From Micromonospora profundi (GTDB taxonomy: Bacteria; Actinomycetota; Actinomycetes; Mycobacteriales; Micromonosporaceae): a stretch of 64,000 bases of DNA. Made by a program: the position numbers and the translations under genes. Below the pieces are notes generated by a model, which worked only from the letters and a program-made list of their open reading frames with translations, had not been told where the DNA came from and did no database searches. The stretch spans positions 6,450,501-6,514,500 of the forward strand of contig NZ_JAATJK010000001.1 in the NCBI RefSeq assembly GCF_011927785.1, written 5' to 3'. This document shows positions 38,174 through 47,564 of this stretch, in pieces. Position 1 is the stretch's first letter; the number at the start of each line of letters is the position of its first letter.

Positions 38174-39007
38174 ATGACGATCGACAGCGACGGCTTCGCC
38201 GCACCGGCCGCCCTGGTCGAGCACGCCCGCCGGTTCCAGGCCGAGGGTGGCACCCCGGCGGTGCCGCGGGTCGCGGCCACAGTGCTGCTGCTGCGTCCGA
38301 CCGACACCGACTTCGAGGTGTACGTCATCCGCCGGGTCGCGTCGATGACCTTCGGCGGGGTGTACGCCTTCCCCGGCGGTGGGGTCGACCGCTCCGACTC
38401 CGAGGCGCACCTGGACTGGGCGGGCCCGCCGCCGACCGGATGGGCGCAGCGACTGGGGGTCGACCCGGACGCCGCCCAGGCGGTCGTCTGCGCAGCGGCC
38501 CGCGAGGTCTTCGAGGAGGCCGGCGTGCTGCTGGCCGGCCCGGACCCGGCGACAGTGGTGGGCGACGTCAGCGGCGACGACTGGGAGGCCGCCCGGCAGG
38601 ACCTGGAGGGGCGCCGGCTGGGCTTCGCGGCGCTGCTCGCCGACCGTCGGCTGACGCTGCGATCGGACCTGCTGCTGCCGTGGAGCCGGTGGATCACACC
38701 CGAGTTCGAGCCGCGCCGCTTCGACACGTACTTCTTCGTGGCCCTGCTGCCCGCGGGGCAGCGGACCCGGGACGTCTCCGGCGAGGCCGACCACACCCTC
38801 TGGATCCGTCCGGCGGACGCGCTGGCCCGCCACGCGGCGGGCGAGTTGACGATGCTGCCGCCGACCCTTGTCACGCTGGAGCAGGTCGCGGCTGCCGGCG
38901 ACCTGGCCGGAGTGGCGCGGGCGGCGGCCGACCGGGACGCCGCCACGCCGATCACCCCACGCCTGGACCTCCCGCCCGACGGCGAACCCCGCTTCGTGCT
39001 CGGCTGA
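38174..39007 (+). CDS. NUDIX hydrolase
   Basis: This 277-residue protein has a NUDIX box split by an insertion: FPGGGVD (about 65-71), then about 40 residues, then AAAREVFEEAGVLL (about 110-123). The large insertion and length match the RNR/NUDT19-like branch, which acts on CoA esters or other nucleotide diphosphates. The rest of the protein is proline and arginine rich with no second domain. Single gene, divergent from the oxidoreductase and convergent with the pst operon. Confidence 0.85.
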   Translation: MTIDSDGFAAPAALVEHARRFQAEGGTPAVPRVAATVLLLRPTDTDFEVYVIRRVASMTFGGVYAFPGGGVDRSDSEAHLDWAGPPPTGWAQRLGVDPDAAQAVVCAAAREVFEEAGVLLAGPDPATVVGDVSGDDWEAARQDLEGRRLGFAALLADRRLTLRSDLLLPWSRWITPEFEPRRFDTYFFVALLPAGQRTRDVSGEADHTLWIRPADALARHAAGELTMLPPTLVTLEQVAAAGDLAGVARAAADRDAATPITPRLDLPPDGEPRFVLG

Positions 39008-39040
39008 CACGCCGCTCGCCGGCGACCGGACGGGGTCAGC

Positions 39041-39817
39041 TCAGCCGAAGCGGCCGGTGATGTAGTCCTCGGTCTTCTTCACGCCGGGGTTGCTGAAGAT
39101 CTTCTGCGTGTTGTCGTACTCGATGAGGCGGCCCGGGTCGCCGGTCTTCTCGATCGAGAAGAAGGCGGTCCGGTCCGACACCCGAGCGGCCTGCTGCATG
39201 TTGTGGGTCACGATGATGATCGTGAACTTGTCCTTGAGCTGGAACATCAGGTCCTCGATCGCCAGCGTGGAGATCGGGTCCAGGGCCGAGCACGGCTCGT
39301 CCATGAGGACGACCTGCGGCTCGACCGCGATGGTCCGCGCGATGCACAGTCGCTGCTGCTGACCGCCGGAGAGGCCCGCGCCGGGCTTGCCCAGCCGGTC
39401 CTTGACCTCGTCCCACAGGTTCGCCGAGCGCAGCGCCTTCTCGGCCGCCTCCTCCAGGATCGACTTCTTCCGGACGCCGTTGAGCTTCAGCCCGGCCACC
39501 ACGTTCTCGAAGATGCTCATGGTGGGGAACGGGTTCGGCCGTTGGAACACCATCCCGATCATGCGCCGGACAGCTGTGACGTCCACGTCCCGGTCGTAGA
39601 TGTCCTGGTCGTCGACGGTCAGGCTGCCCTCGACCCGGGCGCCCGGCAGCACCTCGTGCATCCGGTTGATCGACCGCAGGAACGTGGACTTGCCGCAACC
39701 GGACGGGCCGATCAGGGCGGTGACCGTCTTCGGCTCGACGGTCAGGTTGATGTTCTCGATCGCCTTGAAACCGCCGTAGTACGCGGTGACGTTCGAGGCT
39801 TCGACACGCTTGGCCAT
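39041..39817 (-). CDS. pstB: Phosphate ABC transporter ATPase PstB
   Basis: This 258-residue ATPase has Walker [10 protein letters not shown] (37-45), the PstB-specific segment FQRPNPFP, signature LSGGQQQRL, Walker [13 protein letters not shown] and the switch THNMQQA. It powers high-affinity phosphate uptake with PstC and PstA. ATG 39817 gives the standard N-terminus; the longer in-frame extension lies in the pstA gene end. Last gene of the pstSCAB operon, 20 bases after pstA. Confidence 0.97.
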   Translation of the reverse strand: MAKRVEASNVTAYYGGFKAIENINLTVEPKTVTALIGPSGCGKSTFLRSINRMHEVLPGARVEGSLTVDDQDIYDRDVDVTAVRRMIGMVFQRPNPFPTMSIFENVVAGLKLNGVRKKSILEEAAEKALRSANLWDEVKDRLGKPGAGLSGGQQQRLCIARTIAVEPQVVLMDEPCSALDPISTLAIEDLMFQLKDKFTIIIVTHNMQQAARVSDRTAFFSIEKTGDPGRLIEYDNTQKIFSNPGVKKTEDYITGRFG

Positions 39818-39837
39818 TGTGGTGGTACCTCCGGGGT

Positions 39838-40926
39838 TCATCGGCCGAGCCGGTTGCGACGGGCCAGCAGCTTCGCCGCGATCGTCAGGACGAGTACGAG
39901 GGCGACAAGCGTGAGCGCTGCGGTCCACGCCCGCGCCGGCGCGTACCGCGACGCGTCACTTGCCTGCTGGTAGACGAAGAGGGACAGCGACGACTGGTTG
40001 TTCTCGAACGGGTTGACGTTGATCGCGGCACCGCCGCCGGCGACCAGCAGCACCGGCGCGGTCTCGCCGGCCGCGCGGGCGATGGCGAGCATGACGCCGG
40101 TGACGATGCCGGGCAGCGCGGTCGGCAGGACCACCTTCAGGATGGTCTTCCACTTGGGTACGCCGAGCGCGTACGCGCCCTCGCGCAGCGGCGCGGGAAC
40201 GAGGCGGAGCATCTCCTCGGTTGACCTCACGATGGTGGGCAGCATCAGCACGCTCAGCGCGAGCGCGGCGGCGAAACCGGAGAAGCTCGGCCGGCCGTCG
40301 TTGAACCACGGCGAGACGATCAGCACCCAGAACGCCAGCACGAAGAGGCCGGAGACGATCGACGGGATGCCCGTCATCACGTCCACGAAGAACCGGATCG
40401 CGAAGGCGAACTTGCCCCGGCCGTACTCGACGATGTAGATGGCGCAGAGGATGCCGAGCGGCACGGTGATCAGGGTGGCGATGCCGACCTGCTCAAGCGT
40501 CCCGACGATCGCGTGGTACGCGCCGCCGTTCGCGTCACGCGCCCCGATGTTGTTCATCGAGGTCTGGAAGAAGTTGACGTCCAGCCGCTCGGCGCCCTTG
40601 CTGACGAGCGTCCAGACCACCGACACGAGTGGCAGCACCGCCAGCACGAACGCGGAGTGGATCAGCGCGCTCCAGGTGCGGTTCCGGGCCGATCGGCGTC
40701 CCTCGACGGCGTTGGCGGCGCCGAAGAGCCCCACCAGGTAGAGGATCGCGCCGAGGACGATCACGAGGACCGGGCCGCCGAGGCCGGCGCCGTAGACGAT
40801 CACGGCGGAGAGCGCCAGGGCCGCGACGGCGATTGCCGGTGCGGCGTACCGGGGCAGCCGGCGTGCCCGCAGCGAGTCGGGCTGGGCCGGCGGACGGGTG
40901 CGGTGGGAAGTGGCGGTTGTGGTCAT
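39838..40926 (-). CDS. pstA: Phosphate ABC transporter permease PstA
   Basis: This 362-residue protein has six core membrane spans plus an N-terminal pair, with the permease loop [21 protein letters not shown] and [23 protein letters not shown]. The N-terminal extension of about 60 residues is longer than in E. coli PstA. Start ATG 40926 overlaps the pstC stop by 4 bases (ATGA), which couples their translation. Confidence 0.96.
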   Translation of the reverse strand: MTTTATSHRTRPPAQPDSLRARRLPRYAAPAIAVAALALSAVIVYGAGLGGPVLVIVLGAILYLVGLFGAANAVEGRRSARNRTWSALIHSAFVLAVLPLVSVVWTLVSKGAERLDVNFFQTSMNNIGARDANGGAYHAIVGTLEQVGIATLITVPLGILCAIYIVEYGRGKFAFAIRFFVDVMTGIPSIVSGLFVLAFWVLIVSPWFNDGRPSFSGFAAALALSVLMLPTIVRSTEEMLRLVPAPLREGAYALGVPKWKTILKVVLPTALPGIVTGVMLAIARAAGETAPVLLVAGGGAAINVNPFENNQSSLSLFVYQQASDASRYAPARAWTAALTLVALVLVLTIAAKLLARRNRLGR

Positions 40927-42014
40927 GCGGCCGACTCCGTGAACTCCCGGCGGCGGTAGATGATCGCCCGCGCCGTGATGTTGACGATCAGCGTGATGGT
41001 GAACAGCACCAGACCGGAGGCGATCAGCGCGCCCCGGCCGGTCTCGTTCGCCTCGCCGAACGCGTTGGCGATGTTGGCGGCGATGGTGTTACCGCCGTTC
41101 TGGATCAGGTTGAACGAGATGCCGAAGGTGATGCCGAGGGTCAGCGCCAGGGCGATGGTCTCGCCTAGCGCCCGGCCCAGACCGAGCATCACGGCGGCGA
41201 TGATGCCGGGGCGACCGTAGGGGAGTACCGCGGTGCGGAGCATCTCCCAGCGGGTGGCGCCCAGAGCAAGGGCGGCCTCCTCGTTCGCCGTCGGCGTCTG
41301 GAGGAACACCTCACGCGACAGCGAGGTGATGATCGGCAGCACCATGATCGCGAGCACCAGGGCGCCCAGCATGACGGAGGCGCCGAACGGGCCGTCGCCG
41401 CCGAAGAGCGGGATCCAGCTGAAGTGCTGGTTGAGCCAGATCGAGAAGTCCCGGACCGGGCCGCTGAAGACGTCGCGCCCCCAGAGGCCGAAGACCACGC
41501 TGGGTACGGCGGCGAGCAGGTCGATCAGGAAGCCGAGTGCGGTGCCCAGCCGGCGGGGAGCGTAGTGCGAGAGGTAGAGCGCGATGCCCAGCGCCACCGG
41601 AACCGCCACGAGCAGCGCGAGTGCCGAGCTGAGGACGGTGCCGAAGGCGAGGGCACCGATGCCGAACTTCGGCTCGGTGTCGTTGGGGGACCAGCCCTCG
41701 TAGGACCAGAAGTTCTCGGTGTTGGCGCGCAGGGCCGGCACCGCCTTCGCGACCAGGAAGATCGCGATGGCGGCGATGATGACCAGAACGGTGGTGCCGG
41801 CGGCCAGGGTGAGACCGCGGAAGGCCCGCTCGGCGCCGAACTTACGGCTGCGCGGCAACGCGCCGCCGCCGCCCAGCCCCCCGCTGCCCGGGGAACGGGT
41901 GCTGACTGGTGCCTCGGCCACGTGCGCCGAGGCACCGGCGGGCCACTCGTGACTCTGGGTCACTTGCGTCCCGCCGGTGCCGGCGTCGGCCGAGCGGTGA
42001 GGGGTTTCACCCAT
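40923..42014 (-). CDS. pstC: Phosphate ABC transporter permease PstC
   Basis: This 363-residue permease starts with a 65-residue disordered, Gly/Pro-rich cytoplasmic head, then six membrane spans with LPIITSLSREVFLQTP and the EEAALALGATRWEMLRTAVLP loop that docks on PstB, and GLGRALGETIALAL. It forms the phosphate channel with PstA. ATG 42014 lies 39 bases after the pstS stop. Confidence 0.96.
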   Translation of the reverse strand: MGETPHRSADAGTGGTQVTQSHEWPAGASAHVAEAPVSTRSPGSGGLGGGGALPRSRKFGAERAFRGLTLAAGTTVLVIIAAIAIFLVAKAVPALRANTENFWSYEGWSPNDTEPKFGIGALAFGTVLSSALALLVAVPVALGIALYLSHYAPRRLGTALGFLIDLLAAVPSVVFGLWGRDVFSGPVRDFSIWLNQHFSWIPLFGGDGPFGASVMLGALVLAIMVLPIITSLSREVFLQTPTANEEAALALGATRWEMLRTAVLPYGRPGIIAAVMLGLGRALGETIALALTLGITFGISFNLIQNGGNTIAANIANAFGEANETGRGALIASGLVLFTITLIVNITARAIIYRRREFTESAA

Positions 42015-42053
42015 CTGCTCGCTCGATTCGGTTGCTGAGGTGTTGGGGTCGGG

Positions 42054-43160
42054 TCAGGAGAGGTTCTTGACCGCGGACTCGACCTTGGTGCGAACCGTCT
42101 CCGGCAGCGGGGCGTAGCCCAGGTCGGTAAGCGAGTTCTGGCCCTCGGCGCTGGCGGCGTAGCCCAGCAGCCCCTTGACCAGCTGCAACTTGTCGGCCGC
42201 GAGGCCCTTGCTGCAGACGATCTCGTACGTCGCCAGGACGATCGGGTAGGCCCCGGCCTCCTTGGTGTTGTAGTCGATCTTCAGCTTGAGGTCGTCGCCC
42301 TGGCCCTCGACCTCGGCACCGGCGATGGTCTTGCCTGCCGTCTCGGCGGTCAGCGCGGCGAACTCACCGTTACCGTTGCCGATCTTGGACATCTTGAGGC
42401 CGGCGTTCTCGGCGAACGACCACTCCATGTAGCCGATGGAGCCCTCGGCGCCCTTGACCCGGCTGGCCACGCCGTCCGAGCCCTTGGCGCCGGTGCCGCC
42501 CGGGCCCTTCCACGCCTTGGCGTTGCCGAGCGTCCAGTCGGCCTCGGCGGTCTTGGAGAGGAACTTGGTGAAGTTGTCGGTGGTGCCCGACTCGTCCGAG
42601 CGGTGCACGGTCTGGATCGTGGTCGCCGGCAGCTTGGCGTCCGGGTTGTCGGCCTTGATGGCCGGGTCGTCCCACTTGGTGACCTTGCCGGCGAAGATCT
42701 TCGCCAAGGTGGCCGGCTTGAGCTGGAGGTTGTCCACGCCGCTGATGTTGTAGGCGACGGCCACCGGGCCGATCACCATCGGCAGGTGAATGGCCTTGCC
42801 GTCGACGCACTTGGCGTCGGCCTGCGGCTGCTCCTCCGGCTTCAACGCGGAGTCCGAGCCGGCGAAGTCGGCGGTCCCGGCGATGAACGCCTGGATGCCG
42901 GCGCCGGAACCGGTCGGCTCGTAGTTGACAGTGGTGCCCTGGCACTTCTGCTGGTACGCCTTGATCCACTCGGCCATGGCGTTCTTCTGCGCCGACGAGC
43001 CCTGGGCGTTCAGCGTTCCGGTAGCGCAGTCGATCGCGGCGGCCGAGCCCGAAGCGCCGGCACCGGCAGCGGGCTCGTTGTTGTCCGAGCCGCATGCGCT
43101 GAGGCCGAGCGTCGCGGCGAGGGCGAGGCCGGCAATAGCGCCGTACCGCTGGAGCTTCAC
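42054..43160 (-). CDS. pstS: Phosphate-binding lipoprotein PstS
   Basis: This 368-residue substrate-binding lipoprotein has a signal peptide with lipobox LSAC (lipidated Cys23), then NAQGSSAQKNAMAEW, TVNYEPTGSGAGIQAF, and SDESGTTDNFTKFL, all phosphate-contacting PstS segments. It delivers phosphate to PstCA at the cell surface. GTG 43160 gives the proper signal peptide start; the longer in-frame reading has no ribosome site. The PHO box at 43270-43291 lies upstream. Confidence 0.96.
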   Translation of the reverse strand: MKLQRYGAIAGLALAATLGLSACGSDNNEPAAGAGASGSAAAIDCATGTLNAQGSSAQKNAMAEWIKAYQQKCQGTTVNYEPTGSGAGIQAFIAGTADFAGSDSALKPEEQPQADAKCVDGKAIHLPMVIGPVAVAYNISGVDNLQLKPATLAKIFAGKVTKWDDPAIKADNPDAKLPATTIQTVHRSDESGTTDNFTKFLSKTAEADWTLGNAKAWKGPGGTGAKGSDGVASRVKGAEGSIGYMEWSFAENAGLKMSKIGNGNGEFAALTAETAGKTIAGAEVEGQGDDLKLKIDYNTKEAGAYPIVLATYEIVCSKGLAADKLQLVKGLLGYAASAEGQNSLTDLGYAPLPETVRTKVESAVKNLS

Positions 43161-43269
43161 CTGAGGGGTTCCCTTCGCGTCTGACTTGGCACCCCGAATC
43201 CGGGGCCCGAGGACCGGCACTGGCCGGCTGACACGAAAGTTAGAAGTGCCAGGTAGCCGGTTTGCCGGT

Positions 43270-43291
43270 CACAAGTGAACGCAAGGTGAAC
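43270..43291 (-). promoter_or_regulatory. PHO box (PhoP site) of the pst operon
   Basis: On the minus strand, GTTCACCTTGC and GTTCACTTGTG form two contiguous 11-base PhoP repeats. A TAACTT -10 candidate lies at 43237-43242, which puts the box near position -40. A further single GTTCACTT unit lies at about 43336-43346. Confidence 0.85.
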
Positions 43292-43373
43292 ACGTACGGC
43301 CTGGAAGATGACCGCTCGCTGAGGGTGAGTTGTCCGTTAAGTGAACCAGGGCACTTCAGTGCCCCGTTGCAGC

Positions 43374-44300
43374 TCAGCCGAGGTGGTAGTTGATGTGCGC
43401 GGACCAGCGGGCGAAGCCCGTCCGCTCGTACAGCGCGACCGCTGCGCTGTTCGACTCGTCCACGTAGAGCATCACCCGGTCCAGGCCCCGCTTGTCCCGC
43501 AGGTACGCCAGCCCCGCAGTGGTCAGGGCGCGGCCGAGCCCGCCGCCGTGCGCTGTCGGTTCCACGCCGAGGACGTACACCTCGCCGACGCGGGCCGACC
43601 CCGGACGCTCATGGACCTTTGTCCAGTGGAAGCCGAGCAGCCGGCCGGTCGCGGTCTCCTCGGCGAGCAGGAAGCCGGCCGGGTCGAACCACGGCTCGGC
43701 GAGGCGGACGCGCAGGTCCTCCGAGGTCCACCGGCCCTGCTCGGGATGCTCGGCGAAGGCGCGCGCGTTGAGGGCCAGCCACGCCGCGTCGTCCGCCCCC
43801 GGCCGGAACGCGCGCAGCGCCACCCCGTCGGGCAGGCGCGGCTCGCCCTGCGGGGTGGTCAGCGGCCGGCGCAGTTGCAGGAGCACCCGCGCCCGGGTGA
43901 AACCGAGGTCCACGCCGAGTGCCGCGGCCGAGGGGTGGTCGCCGTGCGCCCACGCCCGCAGCGGCCCGGTGGCCGACGCGAGCACGCCCCGGGCCAGCGC
44001 CCGACCGGTGCCCCGCCGCCGGTAGCCGGGGTGCACAACGAGTTCCACGCCGATGCCGCCCACCGGGTCGGTGGTGTCCAGGTGCGCGTACCCGGTGAGG
44101 GTGCCGTCGTCGGCGCGGGCCAGCAGATGTACGGCGCTGGCCTCCGGGTCACGCAACCGGAGCAGGACGTGCTCGTCGAGCGGGTCCGCGCCGTCGGTGT
44201 CGCCAGCGGCGCCGGCCAGGGCCAGCACGTCAGCGATCTCCGCCGGAGCCAGTCGGTCGGTCCGGGTCACCTGGTCGCTGGTCGGCTCCGCGCTGCTCAT
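43374..44300 (-). CDS. mshD: Mycothiol synthase MshD
   Basis: This 308-residue enzyme acetylates the cysteinyl amine of Cys-GlcN-inositol, the last step of mycothiol synthesis. It has two GNAT domains: VVHPGYRRRGTGRAL in the first and EVYVLGVEPTAHGGGLGRAL in the second, plus the MshD-specific NARAFAEHPEQGRW and YVDESNSAAVALYERTGF. Start ATG 44300. Its place beside pst and glnR is conserved in actinobacteria. Confidence 0.96.
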   Translation of the reverse strand: MSSAEPTSDQVTRTDRLAPAEIADVLALAGAAGDTDGADPLDEHVLLRLRDPEASAVHLLARADDGTLTGYAHLDTTDPVGGIGVELVVHPGYRRRGTGRALARGVLASATGPLRAWAHGDHPSAAALGVDLGFTRARVLLQLRRPLTTPQGEPRLPDGVALRAFRPGADDAAWLALNARAFAEHPEQGRWTSEDLRVRLAEPWFDPAGFLLAEETATGRLLGFHWTKVHERPGSARVGEVYVLGVEPTAHGGGLGRALTTAGLAYLRDKRGLDRVMLYVDESNSAAVALYERTGFARWSAHINYHLG

Positions 44301-44376
44301 TCCGCCACCGTATCCGTTGGGTGCGTGACGCTCGGACCGTCGCCAGGTAAAGCCGCGCCCGCCGTGGATGCCTGGC

Positions 44377-45246
44377 TCACGTCGGGTCGGTGGGCAGCGC
44401 CTCCAACTCGAAGTGCGTGCTCAGCTCCGGCAGGATCCGGCGTAGCGCGTCGACGGTGCCCTGCCGGTCGCCGCCCGCGTCGTGCAGCAGCACCACCGAG
44501 CCTGGGCCCACCTGGGTGGACACCGTCGCGGCGATCTTGCCGGCGCCAGGTGCCTGCCAGTCGGAAGGGTCCACCGACCAGTGCAGCGGGGTCATGCCGA
44601 GCTGCCGTGCCACCGACACCACCGGATACGTCCAGGCGCCGCCGGGCTGGCGGTACCAGACAATGGGCGCCTCCGGCACTGCGGCCCGGATCGCGGCGTT
44701 GGTGCGCAGCAGGTCGGCGCGGATCTGGTCGGTCGACTTGTTGCCCAGCGAGACGTCGTGGTGCCAGGAGTGGTTGCACAGTGTGTGCCCGTCGGCCACG
44801 ATCGCCTGGATCAGGTCCGGGTGGTTCTGCGCGTTCTCGCCCACCACGCAGAACGTGGCCTTGACGTCGTACTCGCGCAGAGCGGCGAGGACCTGCGGGG
44901 TGTAGCGCGGGTCCGGCCCGTCGTCGAAGGTCAGCGCGAGTCGGTCGCTGCCGGTGCCGGTGTGCGCGCCGAACAGCCGATCGCCGCTGGCGTCCCGCCC
45001 CGAGCCGTCCTGACCTGCCTCGGTGGGGCCGGTGCTCTGGCTGGCGCTCGGGGTGCCGCTGGGCTCGTCGGGAGGGAGCTGGTCGGTGTAGTGCGGCTCG
45101 TCGCCGTTCGTGGTGGCGCCGGTGGCGTGCCGTCGGGGCTGCTCCGGGACGAGACTGCGGCCCAGCACGTACGCCGAGCCGAGCAGTGCGACCACAACCA
45201 GCGTCACTATCGCCGCGGCGCGCGCGGTCGAGTTGACCCGGATCAC
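44377..45246 (-). CDS. Membrane-anchored polysaccharide deacetylase (NodB domain)
   Basis: This 290-residue protein has an N-terminal membrane anchor (about 10-30), a Pro/Ser/Gly-rich linker to residue 95 and a NodB domain. TFDDGPD supplies the catalytic base and metal Asp (Asp108-Asp109), HSWHH the metal histidines (His159, His163), and RQPGG and DPSDW further pocket residues. It should remove acetyl groups from peptidoglycan or other extracellular glycans. GTG 45246 follows GAGGCGGAA; a TTG at 45327 is possible. Confidence 0.85.
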   Translation of the reverse strand: MIRVNSTARAAAIVTLVVVALLGSAYVLGRSLVPEQPRRHATGATTNGDEPHYTDQLPPDEPSGTPSASQSTGPTEAGQDGSGRDASGDRLFGAHTGTGSDRLALTFDDGPDPRYTPQVLAALREYDVKATFCVVGENAQNHPDLIQAIVADGHTLCNHSWHHDVSLGNKSTDQIRADLLRTNAAIRAAVPEAPIVWYRQPGGAWTYPVVSVARQLGMTPLHWSVDPSDWQAPGAGKIAATVSTQVGPGSVVLLHDAGGDRQGTVDALRRILPELSTHFELEALPTDPT

Positions 45247-45424
45247 GGCTTCCGCCTCGTCGACAGGGCGCGCCCGCCCGTTGCCCCCGTGGTACCTGCG
45301 CGCACCGTCGCCCCCCTTTTCCGACAAACCCGGCAGTCAGAATAGAGCCGGCGAGCTGCGCAAAAGGGGCATATGGGAAATCGTCCGGAGGTGGGATCGC
45401 GTCCTCGGCGATCCCGGGTCAGGG

Positions 45425-46138
45425 TCAGACGGGCAGTGGCGCGTGCTCCGCCTCGGGCAGGGACCGCGACGGCGGCACGACGAACTTGTAACCCACCTGA
45501 CGGACCGTACCGATCATCGACTCGTACTCCGAGCCGAGCTTCGCGCGCAGCCGCCGGACGTGCACGTCCACCGTCCGGGTGCCGCCGAAGTAGTCGTAAC
45601 CCCACACCTCGCGCAGCAGCTGGTCGCGGGTGAACACCCGGCCCGGGTGCTGGGCCAGGAACTTCAGCAGCTCGAACTCCTTGTAGGTGAGGTCGAGCGG
45701 GCGGCCCTTGAGCTTCGCCGCGTACGTGTCCGGGTCGATCGTCAGCTCACCGGCGCGGATCGAGCCGCCGGCACCGGCGGTCGCGTTGCTCAGACGCCCG
45801 ACCGCCAGGCGCAGCCGCGCCTCCACCTCGGCGGGGCCGGCCGAGGCGAGGATGACGTCGTCGACGCCCCAGTCGGCGTTCAGCGCGATCAGGCCGGCCT
45901 CGGTCACCACCGCGACGAGCGGCACACCGAGCCCGGTGGCGTGCAGCATCCGGCAGGTCGCCCGGGCCTCGCTCAGCTCCGAACGGGCGTCCACAAGCAC
46001 CGCGTCCGGGCTGGGCCCGGCGACAAGTGTGCGGACGTCTCGCGGCGCGGTGCGAACCGAGTGCGGCAGCAGGTCGAGTGCCGGCAGCACAGCCGACGGC
46101 TCCCCCGCTCGCGCGGTCACCAGCAGCAGGATCTCCAC
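45425..46138 (-). CDS. glnR: Nitrogen regulator GlnR (OmpR-family, atypical receiver)
   Basis: This 237-residue regulator has a receiver-like domain (1-115) that keeps Asp50 but lacks the usual acidic pocket partners, and a winged-helix DNA-binding domain (about 135-228) with [22 protein letters not shown] and [20 protein letters not shown]. These match actinobacterial GlnR, the phosphorylation-independent regulator of nitrogen assimilation. GTG 46138 lies 5 bases after GGAGG. Neighbour mshD supports the call. GlnR-box-like sites upstream suggest autoregulation. Confidence 0.93.
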   Translation of the reverse strand: MEILLLVTARAGEPSAVLPALDLLPHSVRTAPRDVRTLVAGPSPDAVLVDARSELSEARATCRMLHATGLGVPLVAVVTEAGLIALNADWGVDDVILASAGPAEVEARLRLAVGRLSNATAGAGGSIRAGELTIDPDTYAAKLKGRPLDLTYKEFELLKFLAQHPGRVFTRDQLLREVWGYDYFGGTRTVDVHVRRLRAKLGSEYESMIGTVRQVGYKFVVPPSRSLPEAEHAPLPV

Positions 46139-46238
46139 GATCACCTCCGTCCCGGCGGCGCATCGCCGCGCGCGACCAGACACACTCATCGAGGAGTGCG
46201 CTGAGAAATTGCGTGGTCCCGGCGTCGCTGACGGGCGG

Positions 46239-46254
46239 GTAACGCGTCTGAGAC
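46239..46254 (-). promoter_or_regulatory. GlnR-box-like site A
   Basis: GTAAC, 6 bases, GAGAC fits the GlnR pattern gTnAC-N6-GaAAC with one mismatch. It lies about 100 bases before the glnR start. Confidence 0.4.
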
Positions 46255-46327
46255 TAACCGATCGCCTCGCCCGCACCATCAGGCCCTTTCCTGTTTGTCT
46301 AGCTTGCCCCTGATCGTGGCGCACTTT

Positions 46328-46343
46328 TTAACGTTGCTGAAAC
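46328..46343. promoter_or_regulatory. GlnR-box-like site B
   Basis: TTAAC, 6 bases, GAAAC fits gTnAC-N6-GaAAC with one mismatch. It lies 43 bases before the divergent membrane protein gene at 46387 and could serve either gene. Confidence 0.4.
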
Positions 46344-46386
46344 CCGGGACCACCGTGTCGGGCGGTCGGTCTGGCACGATCGGGGC

Positions 46387-47442
46387 GTGTTTCCCTCCAC
46401 CTCGTCCGACGCCGATCGCGAATCGTGGCCCGACGGCCCCCGCTCGGGTCCGGCCGCCCCGACCCGTGGCCAACCGCCGGCGCCGCGCACCGGCCCGGCC
46501 GGCACCGATGGCGAACGCCGTGAGCGCGGTGGGCCGCGCCGGGCTCGCCGCGCCGGTGAGCCCGCCCGCCGCTCCGAGGACGAGGTCGACGAGCCGGAGG
46601 AGGAGGTCGTACCCCCGGTCGAGGTGCGCCGCCCGCTGGCGCTGACCATCGCCGGCTTCGCCGCGCTGCTCGGTCTCGGTCTGGTGCTCGGTGCGCAGAC
46701 CTCCGGGCCGGGCAACCGGCTGCCGTTCGCCTTCGTCGTCTTCGGCGTCCAGTTGCTCTTCATCCTCGCCTGGACGATGGCGATGCGCCCACCGGCGGTG
46801 CTGCTGGTCGCCGGGGTCAGCGCGGTGGTCGCCGCAGGCGTCGACGTCGCCGCCGTGCAGACCGACGTCGCCGGGCTGGCACCACTGGGTTACCTGGCCG
46901 TCGGCGGTTTCCTCGCCGCCGTGCTCGGTCAACTGGTCCGTCGGGTCGACCGTGCCCGGGTCACCGATTCACTCGGCGCCACGCTGCTCATCGTGGTCGG
47001 CGTGGTGGCGTTCGGCACCCTGATCGTGCTCAGCCGCATCCCGGCCGGCACCCAGGCCATCATGGTCTGCCTGACCGCCAGCGGGGTCGCGCTGACAGTC
47101 GCCCGGCTCACCGACGCGGTGTTGCCGTGGCCCCGGCTGGCCCCGCAGGTGCCCCGAGGTGCCGCTGGCGTGGTGGCTGGCGCGATGGTCGGCACGCTTG
47201 TCAGCGCGGTGCTCGGGAGCTACCTGGTGGCACCTTTCACGCCGACGAGGGCCGCGGTGCTCGGCCTGGTCGCGGCGGTCACCGCCGTGCTCTCCGACCT
47301 CGCCGTGGGGTACGCGGAGGCGGGTCGAATGATGGCCGGCGAACTGCCCACAATGTGGGTGGCCCGGCACATGCAGGGGCCGCTCGGTGGCTTCGCCCTG
47401 GCGGCGCCGGCGGCGTACGCGATGTGCATGCTCTTTCTTTGA
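46387..47442 (+). CDS. Integral membrane protein with charged N-terminal region
   Basis: This 351-residue protein has an 80-residue head rich in Arg, Glu, Pro and Gly, followed by about eight to nine hydrophobic helices. No transporter signature or catalytic motif is evident, though the C-terminal MAGELPTMWVARHMQGPLGGFALAAP is conserved-looking. A CACGAT -10 candidate ends 6 bases before GTG 46387, so the mRNA may be leaderless. Function unknown; its place beside glnR is probably conserved in actinobacteria. Confidence 0.8.
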   Translation: MFPSTSSDADRESWPDGPRSGPAAPTRGQPPAPRTGPAGTDGERRERGGPRRARRAGEPARRSEDEVDEPEEEVVPPVEVRRPLALTIAGFAALLGLGLVLGAQTSGPGNRLPFAFVVFGVQLLFILAWTMAMRPPAVLLVAGVSAVVAAGVDVAAVQTDVAGLAPLGYLAVGGFLAAVLGQLVRRVDRARVTDSLGATLLIVVGVVAFGTLIVLSRIPAGTQAIMVCLTASGVALTVARLTDAVLPWPRLAPQVPRGAAGVVAGAMVGTLVSAVLGSYLVAPFTPTRAAVLGLVAAVTAVLSDLAVGYAEAGRMMAGELPTMWVARHMQGPLGGFALAAPAAYAMCMLFL

Positions 47443-47564
47443 TCCATCGTCGGGCCGTGAGTCACGGTTGAGCGCGGCGCCGGTCGGGTACCTACGGAGG
47501 CGCCGCGCTGCGGCACCGGTACGCACGCCCCGCCGCGCCGCGGCGGGTGGAGACAGGAGGCGGC

